This document shows, in pieces, positions 26,625 through 36,480 of a stretch of 64,000 nucleotides of DNA. The stretch comes from Desulfuromonadaceae bacterium (GTDB lineage Bacteria; Desulfobacterota; Desulfuromonadia; Geobacterales; Pseudopelobacteraceae). The notes under the pieces are model-generated. The model was not told where the DNA came from and searched no databases. It saw only the letters and a program-made list of their open reading frames with translations. The translations under genes were made by a program, and so were the position numbers. The stretch lies in contig JAQTQX010000013.1 of NCBI GenBank assembly GCA_028712075.1, positions 59,534-123,533 on the forward strand, read 5' to 3'. The first letter of the stretch is position 1. Each line of letters starts with the position of its first letter.

Positions 26625-28775
26625 ATGATCCGGCTCAACGATATTCTTGATAAGGTTTCCGCGTACAATCCCTCAGCTGATCACAACCTGATTCGCAAGG
26701 CGTACGTGTATTGTGCCAAGGTGCATCAGGGGCAAACACGACTCTCAGGGGAACCGTATATCATTCACCCGATGGAAGTGGCCGGACTTCTGGCTGAGCT
26801 GAAGCTGGATGTGCCCAGTATTGTAACCGGGTTTCTGCATGATACTATCGAAGATACGCTGGCAACATCTGAAGATCTGACCAAGATGTTCGGCAGTGAA
26901 GTTGCCGCACTGGTTGATGGTGTTACAAAGATAAGCAAAATCAACTTTAAAACCAAAGAAGAGAGCCAGGCTGAGAATTTCCGTAAAATGTTACTGGCAA
27001 TGGCCATTGATATTCGCGTTATCCTGGTGAAGCTGGCGGACCGGCTCCATAATATGCGTACGCTGGAGTTTCAGGATGAAGTAAAACAGCGCCGGATTGC
27101 TCGTGAAACGATGGATATTTACGCCCCTATTGCCAACCGCCTCGGGATTTCATGGGTAAAGGTTGAGTTGGAGGATCTGTCATTTCGCTATTTGCACCCT
27201 GAAATATATTTTGATTTGGTTAAGAAAATATCCCAAAAAAAACAGGAACGTGAAGCTTTTGTTGAAGAGTCAAAGGCTATAATATCAGAAAAACTGGCTT
27301 TTTATGGAATACACGGGGAAATATCTGGGAGAAGCAAACACCTTTTCTCAATCTACCGGAAGATGGAAAAGCGAAATGTCGAGTTTGAAGAGATCTATGA
27401 CCTGATTGCGGTTCGTATCCTTGTCAGTGATGTTCGTGAATGTTACGAGGTACTTGGTGTTATCCATTCGGCATGGAAACCGATCCCGGGGCGGTTCAAA
27501 GACTATATTGCCATGCCCAAGGGGAACATGTACCAGTCTCTTCACACAACGGTCATTGGTCCGCACGGCGACCGCTTGGAAGTTCAGATCCGGACTCATG
27601 ATATGCACAGTGTTGCCGATGCAGGAATTGCGGCCCATTGGAAATACAAAGAGGGAAAAGGCTACGACGAAAGAGATGTCAAACGCTTTGCATGGCTGCG
27701 TCAGCTTCTTGAATGGCAACAGGATCTTCAGGATTCCAAGGAATTCATGGATTCCGTCAAAGTTGAGCTGTTCAGTGAGGAAGTATATGTCTTTACTCCA
27801 AAAGGAGATGTCAAGGGTTACCCCAAGGGGTCAACACCGATTGATTTTGCCTACAGCGTTCACACCGATATCGGCCATCGTTGCGTTGGTGCAAAGGTAA
27901 ACGGAAAGCTCGTTCCTTTGAAGTATGAACTCAAGAACGGTGATATTGTTGAGGTAATTACCTCGCCGCATCACACTCCGAGCAAAGACTGGCTCAAAAT
28001 AGTCAAAAGCTCGCGAGCCCGGAACAAAATCAGGGCCTGGATCAAAATTGAGGAGCGAAAACGAAGCATCGTCCTCGGCCGCGAATTCTGTGAAAAGGAT
28101 TTCCGTAAATTTTCCCTCAACCTACAAAAAGTACAAAAAAGCGGCGAATTCAAGAAGATCGCTGCCGAGTTCGGTTATGCTGCCGACGAAGATCTTCTGG
28201 CAGCAGTCGGCTATGGGAAAATTTCCAGCAGTCAGATCGTCAGCAAGCTTCTTCCGGAAGAAAAATTCAAGGAACGGGCCGAACATAAGGAATCACGGCT
28301 CGAATCAGTTATTAACCGACTGAAGGGTAAGTCAAGCAGTGCCGTTGAGATCAGCGGTCTTGACGACGTGCTGGTGAGATTTGGCAAGTGCTGCAATCCG
28401 GTGCCGGGGGATGACATAATCGGATTTATTACCCGGGGCAAGGGGGTTACGATACACACGGCTGATTGCCAGTTTGCCCTCGAAAGCGATCCTGAGCGGC
28501 GTATTGATGTTGCGTGGAACAGAAACAAATCGGCGGCTCTTCCGGTCAAAATACGAGTACTCTGTCATGATGTGAAAGGAATTCTGGCAACAATAACTCT
28601 GGCAATAACGAACAGTGAAGCAAATATTGTCAGTGCCCAGATTCAGAGTACTATTGATCAGAGGGGTGAAAATATTTTTGAGGTAAATGTTACCGACCTG
28701 GCACATTTGCAGAAGGTTATGAACTCTCTTATGAAAGTAAAGGGTGTCATTAAAGTGGAAAGGATTAAGCAATGA
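26625..28775 (+). CDS. rel: Bifunctional (p)ppGpp synthetase/hydrolase, Rel/SpoT family
   Basis: A 716-residue alarmone enzyme. The N-terminal HD hydrolase is intact (PYIIHPMEVAG and TGFLHDTIEDT), so degradation should work. The synthetase domain has RFKDYIAMPKGNMYQSLHT; the RFKD form is that of bifunctional enzymes, not the EXDD of RelA. TGS (VFTPKGDVKGYPKGSTPIDFAY), helical, zinc-finger/CC-type (RFGKCCNPVPGDDIIGFITRGKG) and ACT domains follow in order. Its stop overlaps the ridA start (ATGA). Probably the only long Rel enzyme of the cell, as in many Desulfuromonadota, but this cannot be judged from the window. Confidence 0.96.
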   Translation: MIRLNDILDKVSAYNPSADHNLIRKAYVYCAKVHQGQTRLSGEPYIIHPMEVAGLLAELKLDVPSIVTGFLHDTIEDTLATSEDLTKMFGSEVAALVDGVTKISKINFKTKEESQAENFRKMLLAMAIDIRVILVKLADRLHNMRTLEFQDEVKQRRIARETMDIYAPIANRLGISWVKVELEDLSFRYLHPEIYFDLVKKISQKKQEREAFVEESKAIISEKLAFYGIHGEISGRSKHLFSIYRKMEKRNVEFEEIYDLIAVRILVSDVRECYEVLGVIHSAWKPIPGRFKDYIAMPKGNMYQSLHTTVIGPHGDRLEVQIRTHDMHSVADAGIAAHWKYKEGKGYDERDVKRFAWLRQLLEWQQDLQDSKEFMDSVKVELFSEEVYVFTPKGDVKGYPKGSTPIDFAYSVHTDIGHRCVGAKVNGKLVPLKYELKNGDIVEVITSPHHTPSKDWLKIVKSSRARNKIRAWIKIEERKRSIVLGREFCEKDFRKFSLNLQKVQKSGEFKKIAAEFGYAADEDLLAAVGYGKISSSQIVSKLLPEEKFKERAEHKESRLESVINRLKGKSSSAVEISGLDDVLVRFGKCCNPVPGDDIIGFITRGKGVTIHTADCQFALESDPERRIDVAWNRNKSAALPVKIRVLCHDVKGILATITLAITNSEANIVSAQIQSTIDQRGENIFEVNVTDLAHLQKVMNSLMKVKGVIKVERIKQ

Positions 28776-29152
28776 AACTTAAAATTCTCAAAACCGATAA
28801 GGCGCCGGCGGCTATCGGTCCGTATTCACAGGCGATAGCGTACGGGAATCTTCTCTTCTGTTCGGGCCAGATACCGCTTGACTCCAAAACCGGTGAGATG
28901 GTTGCCGGGGGCATAAAAAATCAGGCAGAGCGGGTGATGGAAAATATTGCTGCCGTGTTGAACGAGGCTGGCATCGGTTTTAATGATGTGATCAAAACGA
29001 CCATTTATTTGACTGATATGGCTGACTTTGCAGTAGTTAACGAGGTGTACGGCGCCTATTTCCCCGAGCACAAGCCATCTCGTTCAACGGTTGCAGTTTC
29101 AAGCTTGCCGCGTGGTTCTCTGCTTGAGGTTGAAGTTATCGCCAGTCTGTAG
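28772..29152 (+). CDS. ridA: RidA family reactive intermediate/imine deaminase
   Basis: A 126-residue RidA (YjgF/YER057c/UK114) protein that hydrolyses reactive 2-aminoacrylate and other enamines/imines to ketoacids and ammonia. The full set of family landmarks is present: KAPAAIGPYSQAIAYGNLLFCSGQIPLD, PSRSTVAVSSLPRGSLLEVEVIA with the substrate-binding arginine and the C-terminal glutamate. Coupled to rel by a four-base overlap. Confidence 0.95.
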   Translation: MKLKILKTDKAPAAIGPYSQAIAYGNLLFCSGQIPLDSKTGEMVAGGIKNQAERVMENIAAVLNEAGIGFNDVIKTTIYLTDMADFAVVNEVYGAYFPEHKPSRSTVAVSSLPRGSLLEVEVIASL

Positions 29153-29162
29153 TGTGATGACG

Positions 29163-29193
29163 AAAAAAAGCCGCATCCCGTGGCGGGTGCGGC
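29163..29193 (-). terminator. Rho-independent terminator after rpmB
   Basis: Located between the convergent ridA and rpmB genes. The stem GCCGCA-CCCG/CGGG-TGCGGC with one bulged base is followed by seven T residues when read on the minus strand, so it serves rpmB; the plus-strand side lacks a T-run but could still slow ridA transcripts. Confidence 0.85.
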
Positions 29194-29220
29194 TAAGTGT
29201 CAGGCTGAATCAAAAACTGT

Positions 29221-29415
29221 CTAAAGTGATTTTGTGACAAACCCCGAGCGGATACAGCGGGTACAAACCTTTACCGTGCTTATGCTGCCGTTGCTCTTGA
29301 CAGCTTTGATCTTCTGGAGATTCGGGTACCAAACCGTACGCGTCTTGTTGTTCGCATGGCTGACATTGTTTCCGAAACTAGGGCCTTTTCCGCAAATTTC
29401 ACACTTTCTCGACAT
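29221..29415 (-). CDS. rpmB: 50S ribosomal protein L28
   Basis: A 64-residue L28. The start at 29415 gives [20 protein letters not shown] with GGAGG-type sequence upstream; the longer ORF of the track is not needed. It has the zinc-binding type with two CxxC pairs (CEICG and CTRC), and the motif [14 protein letters not shown]. It stands alone on the minus strand, 69 bases from the divergent ydcF-like gene. Confidence 0.96.
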   Translation of the reverse strand: MSRKCEICGKGPSFGNNVSHANNKTRTVWYPNLQKIKAVKSNGSISTVKVCTRCIRSGFVTKSL

Positions 29416-29484
29416 ATTAGGTTTCCTCCATTGATTACTGAAAGAGACCTTATAGCAGAGTGCCGTGGCTGTTGCAAGGAAAAT

Positions 29485-30111
29485 ATGGGGCAAGAGATGA
29501 ATCTCATCAAGGCATTATTTACACTCAGTATCATTGGCCTGATTGTCGTAAGTGTCCTTTTTATTGATTTTGCCTATAAAACCTTTTCCTATCGTCAAAA
29601 CTCGGAGAAGACCGACGCCATAGTTGTCCTAGCCGGAGGTAAAGGTCGTGTTGAAGAAGGGGTTCGTCTTTTTCGAGAGTCACAGGCGGAGTATCTTATT
29701 TTTGTTGGAGTTGACCCGTCAGTCAGAAAAAAGGACCTGTACCGTCCAAAACGTCATGACCCATCCTCAGACAAGGTCATCCTCGAAAAGTCCTCCCGCA
29801 ATACGCTTGAAAACTCTCTTTTCGGCCGAGATATAATTGTCCGCAACGGTATTCATTCAGTGCTGCTGATTACGTCACGCTATCATCTCAAGCGGGCATC
29901 AATACTGTTTCGCAACTCCCTTCCCAAGAATATAACCATCGTACCGTATCCTGTGGACACGGTAAATCTGAAAGAATCGTGGTGGAGCCATGGCGGAAGC
30001 TTTCAGCTGCTCTTTCGGGAGTTTTATAAATACTGCATACTGCGGCTGTTTTTTCTGGTTACCCCCGGCGAACTACGGGAAAGCGTAATGCCGAGCGTAT
30101 CGGTGGGATAG
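29485..30111 (+). CDS. YdcF/SanA family (DUF218) membrane-anchored protein
   Basis: A 208-residue protein with one N-terminal membrane helix and a DUF218 domain. Family motifs are [39 protein letters not shown] and [19 protein letters not shown], with the polar residues thought to form the active or binding site. The ORF track begins upstream inside rpmB on the opposite strand; AAGGA before the ATG at 29485 fixes the start. Relatives such as SanA and ElyC influence envelope integrity; the reaction is not known. Confidence 0.85.
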   Translation: MGQEMNLIKALFTLSIIGLIVVSVLFIDFAYKTFSYRQNSEKTDAIVVLAGGKGRVEEGVRLFRESQAEYLIFVGVDPSVRKKDLYRPKRHDPSSDKVILEKSSRNTLENSLFGRDIIVRNGIHSVLLITSRYHLKRASILFRNSLPKNITIVPYPVDTVNLKESWWSHGGSFQLLFREFYKYCILRLFFLVTPGELRESVMPSVSVG

Positions 30112-30195
30112 CTCTGATGAACCATTGCCCGTGACAATGAAGCTTTCGTCGCCTCAATCCTTGCCACCCTGAATCCATCTTGTTTTACTATACCG

Positions 30196-31716
30196 TTATT
30201 CTTCGATCCTCGGAAAGAGCGCTTCAGCTTTTATGATTTTTGTACCAGCCTGTAATCCGCCCCATGCCAGCACATCCTTGGAAACCGCATCACTCGATCC
30301 CAAAGAAGCAAGCGCTTTTTGAGCAGTACTCGGCAAAAATGACGAGAGCAGGCAGTGTACAATACGCTGGGACTCCAGCAGACAGTACATCACAGTTGCC
30401 AGGCGCTCATTATTGGCAGGGTCTTTGGCCAGGGTCCAGGGAGCCGTATCGTCAATATATTTGTTGCCGGCAGATATAACTTCCCAGATGGCCTGCAGTG
30501 TTTTGCTAAAAGCCAGTTCATCCATCAATTTCTCGACAGTTGTTACCATCTCCTCGGTTCTCTGCTTCAGAGCGATATCGATTTCCGTTAATGATGAAGG
30601 GGAGTGGAGGACTCCGTCGAAATACTTGACCGCCATGGCGGTGGAACGGCTGAGCAGGTTACCGACATCGTTGGCAAGGTCAGAATTTATGCGGTTGATC
30701 AGGGCGGAGTGCGAAAAATCACCATCCAGGCCGAAAGGAACCTCGCGCAACAGGAAATATCTGACCGCATCGACGCCGTATTTGTCGATCAACATATTTG
30801 GTTCGACCACATTTTGCAGGCTTTTGCTCATTTTCTGCCCTTCCACAGTCCACCAACCATGGGCAAAAACCTTCTTCGGCAGGGGAAGGCCGGCTGCCAT
30901 CAGAAAGGTTGGCCAATAAACAGCGTGGAAGCGAAGGATGTCCTTACCGATCAGTTGAACGTCTACCGGCCAATAGCGGCCATAATTGCCGGTTTTATCA
31001 GGAAAGCCAAGGGCGGTGATGTAGTTGGTCAGGGCGTCGAACCAAACATAGATGATATGGCGATCATTGCCCGGTACCGGAATCCCCCACGAGAAGGTGG
31101 TACGCGATACCGACAGGTCCCGCAACCCCTCTTTAACGAACGAAATAATCTCATTACGCTTGCTCTTCGGTTGGATAAAATCAGGATTGGCCTCAATATG
31201 GGCGAGCAGCTGTTCCTGATATTTGCTCATGCGAAAGAAGTATGATTCTTCCTTAAGCTTTTCGACCGGACGGTTGCAGTCGGGACAGCGCCCATCAATG
31301 AGTTGGGTTTCAGTCCAGAATGTTTCGCATGGGGTGCAATACCAGTCTTCATACTCACCGAGGTAGATGTCGCCGCTATCGAGAATATCCTTGAAAATCT
31401 GACTGACTCCCCGTTTATGGCGCTCCTGAGTAGTACGGATAAAGTCATTGCGCGATATGCCGAGCCGGTCCCAGAGTGCCTGGAAGCGTTTGACTACCCG
31501 GTCAGCCAGCTCCAGTGGCGTTTCGCCGGCAGTAGTAGCGGCTTTTTCCACTTTTTGGCCATGTTCATCGCTGCCGGTCAGAAAATAAACATCGTACCCC
31601 ATCAGTCGTTTGTAGCGGGCAAGAACGTCAGCGGCAACGGTCGTGTAGGCGTGACCGATATGCGGTACATCGTTCACGTAGTAAATTGGTGTTGTCAGGT
31701 AAAAAGTCGGTTTCAT
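30196..31716 (-). CDS. metG: Methionine--tRNA ligase
   Basis: A 506-residue class I synthetase. The HIGH motif is in NDVPHIGHAYTTVAADVLARY and the KMSKS motif in GQKMSKSLQNVVEPN. A zinc knuckle has CTPCETFW and CPDC. It ends near residue 506, without the C-terminal EMAP/Trbp111-like tRNA-binding domain of longer MetG proteins. The start at 31716 has AGGAG and lies one base after the ricT stop. Confidence 0.96.
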   Translation of the reverse strand: MKPTFYLTTPIYYVNDVPHIGHAYTTVAADVLARYKRLMGYDVYFLTGSDEHGQKVEKAATTAGETPLELADRVVKRFQALWDRLGISRNDFIRTTQERHKRGVSQIFKDILDSGDIYLGEYEDWYCTPCETFWTETQLIDGRCPDCNRPVEKLKEESYFFRMSKYQEQLLAHIEANPDFIQPKSKRNEIISFVKEGLRDLSVSRTTFSWGIPVPGNDRHIIYVWFDALTNYITALGFPDKTGNYGRYWPVDVQLIGKDILRFHAVYWPTFLMAAGLPLPKKVFAHGWWTVEGQKMSKSLQNVVEPNMLIDKYGVDAVRYFLLREVPFGLDGDFSHSALINRINSDLANDVGNLLSRSTAMAVKYFDGVLHSPSSLTEIDIALKQRTEEMVTTVEKLMDELAFSKTLQAIWEVISAGNKYIDDTAPWTLAKDPANNERLATVMYCLLESQRIVHCLLSSFLPSTAQKALASLGSSDAVSKDVLAWGGLQAGTKIIKAEALFPRIEE

Positions 31717-31717
31717 T

Positions 31718-32827
31718 TCAAGCTCCTGATGACGGTTTCGGTGCGGTGCTGTTCGGGGTGGTTTCGGACGGTTTACGGTGACCATGCTTGCGTGAACGGT
31801 GTTTCTTACGCTGTGGTCCGCTCTTTGACGGTTCCGTTACAGCAGGCTCTGCCGCTGTGATCTCTTTTGGAGCGGGTGAGGGCGATGTCATTTTTCCATG
31901 TTCTGCCTGGGTATACGATTCAAGAGATGTTTTTTCCTGCTTGCGTCGCAGTTCCGGCCGGCGCTCCCGGGTGCGTTGAACACTTTGGGGCGGCGTCTGA
32001 GGTGCAGGGCCAGTCGGGGTGGCAGCGGGGGCGCCTTCGCCGATAATTTCCTCTCGCTTGATAACGATAATTTTATTGTCATCAAGCTTAAGTGAAATAT
32101 TACCGGTAAGAATATTGACCTTATCAACAAGCCCCACGGCATTGACAGTGCGCACCCGTTTGCCTGCCTTCGGGAAATTCTTGCGCAGACAGCAGTACGT
32201 TTCATACTCATAATCCAGACAGCAGAGCAGACGTCCGCACTGCCCAGATATTTTATTTGGATTGAGTGCAAGATTTTGTTCTTTGGCCATTTTTACTGAA
32301 ACCGGCTGAAATTCCCGTAAAAATGAACTGCAGCAAAGCTCGCGGCCACAGATACCGATACCCCCGGTCATTTTGGCCTCATCACGCACCCCGATCTGAC
32401 GCATTTCTATACGAGTGTGAAAAGAGTGGGCAAGATCCTTGACCAGATCCCGAAAATCGACGCGACCGTCAGCAGTAAAGAAAAAGACCGCCTTGCTGCT
32501 ATCAAATTGATACTCAACCTGTACGAGCTTCATCGGCATATTACGTTCGATGATTCTGTTAACGCAGAAACGGTATGCCTCCTGTTCCTTCAAGGTAATC
32601 CGCCCGACCGTTGCAAGGTCTTCTGCCGTAGCCTTGCGCAGAACCGGTGTGAGAGCAACGACTGCCTCGGCATCTTTTTCAGCTGGCGGCCTGACAACCT
32701 GTCCAACACCGGTACCCCGCTCTGTTTCAACGATGACACGGTCTCCAGCGACAAGTTCAAGCGAACCGGCATTAAAATTGTACATTTTACCGGCTTTTGA
32801 AAATTGGATGGTAACAATATATGGCAA
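31718..32827 (-). CDS. ricT: PSP1-domain protein, RicT/YaaT family
   Basis: A 369-residue protein with a PSP1 domain in the first 270 residues (YRFCVNRIIERNMPMKLVQ, DLAHSFHTRIEMRQIGVRDEAK, GICGRELCCSSFL, GQCGRLLCCLDYEYETY), including conserved cysteines that bind iron-sulfur in Bacillus RicT. The remaining about 100 residues are Pro-, Lys- and Arg-rich and end in a basic tail (KKHRSRKHGHRK). The start is a TTG at 32827, strongly supported by AGGAGG six bases upstream. In Bacillus RicT works with RicA and RicF in RNA maturation; those partners are not here. The place beside holB and tmk is conserved. Confidence 0.9.
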   Translation of the reverse strand: MPYIVTIQFSKAGKMYNFNAGSLELVAGDRVIVETERGTGVGQVVRPPAEKDAEAVVALTPVLRKATAEDLATVGRITLKEQEAYRFCVNRIIERNMPMKLVQVEYQFDSSKAVFFFTADGRVDFRDLVKDLAHSFHTRIEMRQIGVRDEAKMTGGIGICGRELCCSSFLREFQPVSVKMAKEQNLALNPNKISGQCGRLLCCLDYEYETYCCLRKNFPKAGKRVRTVNAVGLVDKVNILTGNISLKLDDNKIIVIKREEIIGEGAPAATPTGPAPQTPPQSVQRTRERRPELRRKQEKTSLESYTQAEHGKMTSPSPAPKEITAAEPAVTEPSKSGPQRKKHRSRKHGHRKPSETTPNSTAPKPSSGA

Positions 32828-32890
32828 AAAAACCTCCTGATTTTTGGGAAACATGCCGCTCTGTTGAAATAAGGTGTTACTCTGTTTCTG

Positions 32891-33871
32891 CTATGGACAG
32901 CTGCCCGCCATGGTCATGAATAATTGGTCCAGAGCCAGTTTTGGATTCGCGTTGCGTTGAACGGCTCGCCTGGTTTCATAAATCCGTTCCAGAATTTCAA
33001 GGGTCTGCGGCAACGAACGCTGCTTAGCAATGGATTCAATGACAATTCCGACGGAACTATTGACGATTTCTCCGCTGCCTGCCGCCAGATGGACTGCGTC
33101 ACGAAAAAAGGAGAGCAGCATGTCAAGCAGTTCAAGGGTGGCATCGCGGTTACCTGACAACTCTTCAGCAGTATCAAAAACTGTTGCTATTGTGCCGATT
33201 GACAACATAGTTACTCTCGATAAGACGGTTTCGCGACGTGCGGCAAGCGCGTCATTATCAAGCTCTGTGGCCCGCTGCATGCTGCCCCCTGCCATTGCAG
33301 CAACAAGAGTAGCTTTTTCTTCCGCCATCCCGTTTTGTTCAAGCAGCGCCTGTATATGCTCCACAGAAAGCGGTGTAAACCTGACAAGCTGACAACGGGA
33401 CCGTACTGTCGGCAGGAGCATGCCGGAATTTTCTGTCAACAGGATAATCAGTGCGTCGCCGGGGGGCTCCTCAAGTGTTTTTAACAATGAGTTGGCAGCG
33501 CTGGTACTCATCCGTTCAGCCGGATCAATGATACATGCCTTGCGGGGGGCCTCATACGGACGCAAAGCCAAATCGTGCTGCATCTCCCGCAACTGCTCAA
33601 CGCTGATGTCCCGTTTATCTGGTAGTGGTGCAATCAGATGAATGTCAGGGTGATTGCCGCCGGCAATTTTTCGACATGACGGGCAGGAACCGCACGCATC
33701 ATCCGGAAGAGATGTACAGAAAAGCGCCTGTATAAGAGTAAGAGCAGTTTTTTTTCGCCCGCTACCCGAAACTCCTTCAAATAAATAGGAGTGCGCTGTT
33801 TTGCCGATCAGCAGTGAACGGCGCAGAACATCGACAATGCGGTCATGCCCCCGGATATCAGCAAACGGCAT
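32891..33871 (-). CDS. holB: DNA polymerase III subunit delta prime
   Basis: A 326-residue clamp-loader subunit of the AAA+ class. It has the N-terminal MPFADIRGHDRIVDVLRRSL, a zinc module CGSCPSCRKIAGGNHPD, HLIAPLPDKRDISVEQLRE, and the sensor 1 SRC motif in TVRSRCQLVRF. The P-loop region reads GVSGSGRKKTA, close to the modified form usual for delta prime. The ATG at 33871 is chosen from homology; it overlaps the end of tmk by 14 bases. Confidence 0.94.
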   Translation of the reverse strand: MPFADIRGHDRIVDVLRRSLLIGKTAHSYLFEGVSGSGRKKTALTLIQALFCTSLPDDACGSCPSCRKIAGGNHPDIHLIAPLPDKRDISVEQLREMQHDLALRPYEAPRKACIIDPAERMSTSAANSLLKTLEEPPGDALIILLTENSGMLLPTVRSRCQLVRFTPLSVEHIQALLEQNGMAEEKATLVAAMAGGSMQRATELDNDALAARRETVLSRVTMLSIGTIATVFDTAEELSGNRDATLELLDMLLSFFRDAVHLAAGSGEIVNSSVGIVIESIAKQRSLPQTLEILERIYETRRAVQRNANPKLALDQLFMTMAGSCP

Positions 33872-34520
33872 GCAGTGTCTCTGGAATTCGATCAATTACC
33901 AGTCTTGAAATTTCAGCAGATATAACGTCAATTTTATTGGCACCATCCACGACGATAAAACGGCCCGGCTCTTCAGCTGCCAGTTGCATGTAACCGGTGC
34001 GAACACGAGTATGAAAAGACAGTTCCTCCAGTTCAAAACGCTCCTCGCGAGGACCACTGGTCGCATCAATTCTGCGGCGCGCCCGTTCCAGGCCGACATT
34101 CGGGTCACAATCGACCAGGACAGTCAAGTCAGGCGTTACCCCTTGACAGGCGTGAAGGTTCAGGGTGTCAATAACGGTCCGGTCCAGACCACGCCCAAAG
34201 CTTTGGTAGGCGACTGTTGCATCGCTAAATCGATCGCAAAGCACAATGTTCCGGGCATTGAGGGCCGGTGCGATAACCTCGGAGACGTGCTGGGCCCGGG
34301 CAGCTCCATAGAGCATTAGTTCGGCCAGCGGTGATAACGCCCGGTTGTCAGCGTCCAGTAGAATGGTCCTGATTTTGTCGGCAATCGGACAGCCTCCCGG
34401 CTCACGGGTCAGGATCGTGTTCAGGCCGCGACTGGAAAGAAGTTTGGACAATAGCCTGATTTGGGTCGTCTTGCCGCACCCTTCGACCCCTTCAAATGTA
34501 ACAAAATAGCCCACACGCAT
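33858..34520 (-). CDS. tmk: Thymidylate kinase
   Basis: Phosphorylates dTMP to dTDP. The 220-residue protein has the P-loop TFEGVEGCGKTTQI, the DR(E/Y) type substrate motif LTREPGGCPIADKIR, the base-binding LCDRFSDATVAYQSFGRGLD, and a lid rich in arginine (LERARRRID). ATG at 34520, one codon after a possible GTG, follows AGGTG. The order tmk-holB-ricT-metG is a common bacterial block. Confidence 0.95.
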   Translation of the reverse strand: MRVGYFVTFEGVEGCGKTTQIRLLSKLLSSRGLNTILTREPGGCPIADKIRTILLDADNRALSPLAELMLYGAARAQHVSEVIAPALNARNIVLCDRFSDATVAYQSFGRGLDRTVIDTLNLHACQGVTPDLTVLVDCDPNVGLERARRRIDATSGPREERFELEELSFHTRVRTGYMQLAAEEPGRFIVVDGANKIDVISAEISRLVIDRIPETLHAVC

Positions 34521-34721
34521 CACCTATCGATTCGCAGTACCGGATTGAGCGGAAACTGCTTCAATCATCAAACGTAATTGAAATGGGGAATTATAGGCAA
34601 GCACCCGGTAATTATCAACCTAAATTCCGTCTAAAATCCATCCTGCCACATCAGTAATTCGACTTTCGGTTGCCAAAAGTGCAACTGGTGGCTATAGTCA
34701 GGCACATTTACAGGCGGGTGT

Positions 34722-35432
34722 ATGACGATAAACAGAGAAAAAATTGAAGAGCTGCTCGGGTATACGTTCCGTGACCGGGGACTTCCCGTTCAGGCATTGA
34801 CGCATCCGTCCTATCTGCATGAATCAGGGGGCGATGGCGGCGATTACCAGCGGCTTGAATTCCTTGGCGATGCGGTGCTGGGTCTGCTCCTCGGAGAATT
34901 GCTGTATCTTCGGCATGCTGATTGGCATGAAGGATCCTTGTCTCAGTTGCGCTCCCGTCTAGCGGGACAGGATCTGCTGGCTGACCGGGCACGATTGTTG
35001 GGCATCGGTGCTTTCATACTGCTTGGTCGTGGTGAGGAGCAAAGCGCCGGTCGCGAGAAGGATTCGATACTTGCCGATGTTCTTGAAGCGTTGATTGGCG
35101 CGCTGTATCTGGATGGTGGGCTACAGGCTGCGCGCACTTTGGTGGTACGCCTCTTTGATGAGGCGGCAGCGGCTCCAGAGGAGTTGGCTTTGGGGCGTGA
35201 TGCAAAAAGTGAACTTCAGGAGTATCTGTCATTTCACGGCTATTCACCCCCTGAATACCGGCTTGCTGAGGAATCCGGGCCTCCACATGAACGCCTGTTC
35301 AATTTTCATCTGTATGTTGATGACCGCCTTATTGGCAGCGGCACCGGTAAATCTAAAAAAAATGCCCAGCAGACTGCTGCTGCCATGGCTCTCACCACAC
35401 TTCAGTCGCCACTCAGACAGGGTGGTATGTGA
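34722..35432 (+). CDS. rnc: Ribonuclease III
   Basis: A 236-residue double-strand-specific endonuclease involved in rRNA and mRNA processing. The catalytic signature QRLEFLGDAVLGLLLGELLY and the second metal site region DVLEALIGALYLDGG are intact. A dsRNA-binding domain occupies the last 70 residues (DAKSELQEYLSFHGY through KSKKNAQQTAAAMAL). The stop overlaps the next gene's GTG start (GTGA). Confidence 0.96.
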   Translation: MTINREKIEELLGYTFRDRGLPVQALTHPSYLHESGGDGGDYQRLEFLGDAVLGLLLGELLYLRHADWHEGSLSQLRSRLAGQDLLADRARLLGIGAFILLGRGEEQSAGREKDSILADVLEALIGALYLDGGLQAARTLVVRLFDEAAAAPEELALGRDAKSELQEYLSFHGYSPPEYRLAEESGPPHERLFNFHLYVDDRLIGSGTGKSKKNAQQTAAAMALTTLQSPLRQGGM

Positions 35433-36478
35433 AGCCGGTTACGATTCCTTTTTTTATCAGCCATCAGGGGTGTCCACACACCTGTGTTTTTTGCGATCAA
35501 CGCGCGATTTCCGGCGATAATGGCGCCATTCCAACCGCTGTCCAGATTAACGACAGGATTGCACTCTGGCGTACGACATCGGGCGAGCGCCCCCTTGAGG
35601 TTGCTTTTTTTGGGGGGACCTTCACGGCACTGCCTCATGTTGTTCAAGCAGCCCTGTTGGAACCCCTTCAGCCGTTTTTGAAAAACGGTTCTCTGGATTC
35701 GATCAGAATCTCAACCCGTCCCGATTGCATAGATACCGAACGAGTCGCATGGTTATCCGAAATGGGAGTCCGTACCATTGAGTTGGGGGTACAATCTCTC
35801 GATGATGCAGTTCTTGCAGCGTCTGGACGCGGTCACACCGGTGCGGACTGTTTGACCGCCATTTGCTGCATCAAGGCAGGGAAACTAAAAGTGGGTGCCC
35901 AGCTGATGCCGGGGTTGCCGGGCGATACTCCTGCCACCTCACTTGTTTCGCTGGAGCGTGTTATTGCTGGTGGTGTTGATTTTCTGCGCATCTATCCGAC
36001 AGTAGTGATAAAGGGCACCGAACTTGCCCGGCGTTACGCAGCGGGTGAATACACTCCGCTGCCTCTTGATCGTGGTGTGTCTCTCTGCGCGCTGCTGTTA
36101 CAGTGTGCCATGAAGGCAGGCATACCGGTCATTCGACTTGGCTTGCAGGCTGATCACGGTCTCGATGATGATCATATTCTCGCCGGCTGTTGGCACCCAG
36201 CGTTGGGACAACTGGTCCGTTCACGACTGTACGCGGATCTTGTCACGCGCTTTGTATTTCCTGGTCAGCGGGCAACCGTGAGGTGCAATCCGACGAGATA
36301 TTCCGATGTAGTTGGAGTAAGGCGGAACAATCTGCTGGTTCAGGCCGGACGAGGAGTGCGGATGCAGATAATATCCGATACTGCTGTACCTGAGGAACAA
36401 CTCTCCATTCAGACTGAATGCACATGCAGTTCCTATTCAATAGTAACTGATCTTCACTACTCCATAGATGAGGTGTAA
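35429..36478 (+). CDS. Radical SAM protein, Elp3-like
   Basis: A 349-residue radical SAM protein. The cluster motif CPHTCVFCDQ appears at residue 12 and is followed by the SAM-binding elements FFGGTFTALP and TIELGVQSLDDAVLAASGRGH. The overall plan resembles the catalytic part of Elp3 and the YhcC family, without the acetyltransferase domain of Elp3. Such a protein beside rnc is frequent in Geobacter relatives. The reaction is not known; tRNA modification would be a guess. GTG start, overlapping rnc by four bases, and two bases before the M42 peptidase gene. Confidence 0.85.
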   Translation: MKPVTIPFFISHQGCPHTCVFCDQRAISGDNGAIPTAVQINDRIALWRTTSGERPLEVAFFGGTFTALPHVVQAALLEPLQPFLKNGSLDSIRISTRPDCIDTERVAWLSEMGVRTIELGVQSLDDAVLAASGRGHTGADCLTAICCIKAGKLKVGAQLMPGLPGDTPATSLVSLERVIAGGVDFLRIYPTVVIKGTELARRYAAGEYTPLPLDRGVSLCALLLQCAMKAGIPVIRLGLQADHGLDDDHILAGCWHPALGQLVRSRLYADLVTRFVFPGQRATVRCNPTRYSDVVGVRRNNLLVQAGRGVRMQIISDTAVPEEQLSIQTECTCSSYSIVTDLHYSIDEV

Positions 36479-36480
36479 CG

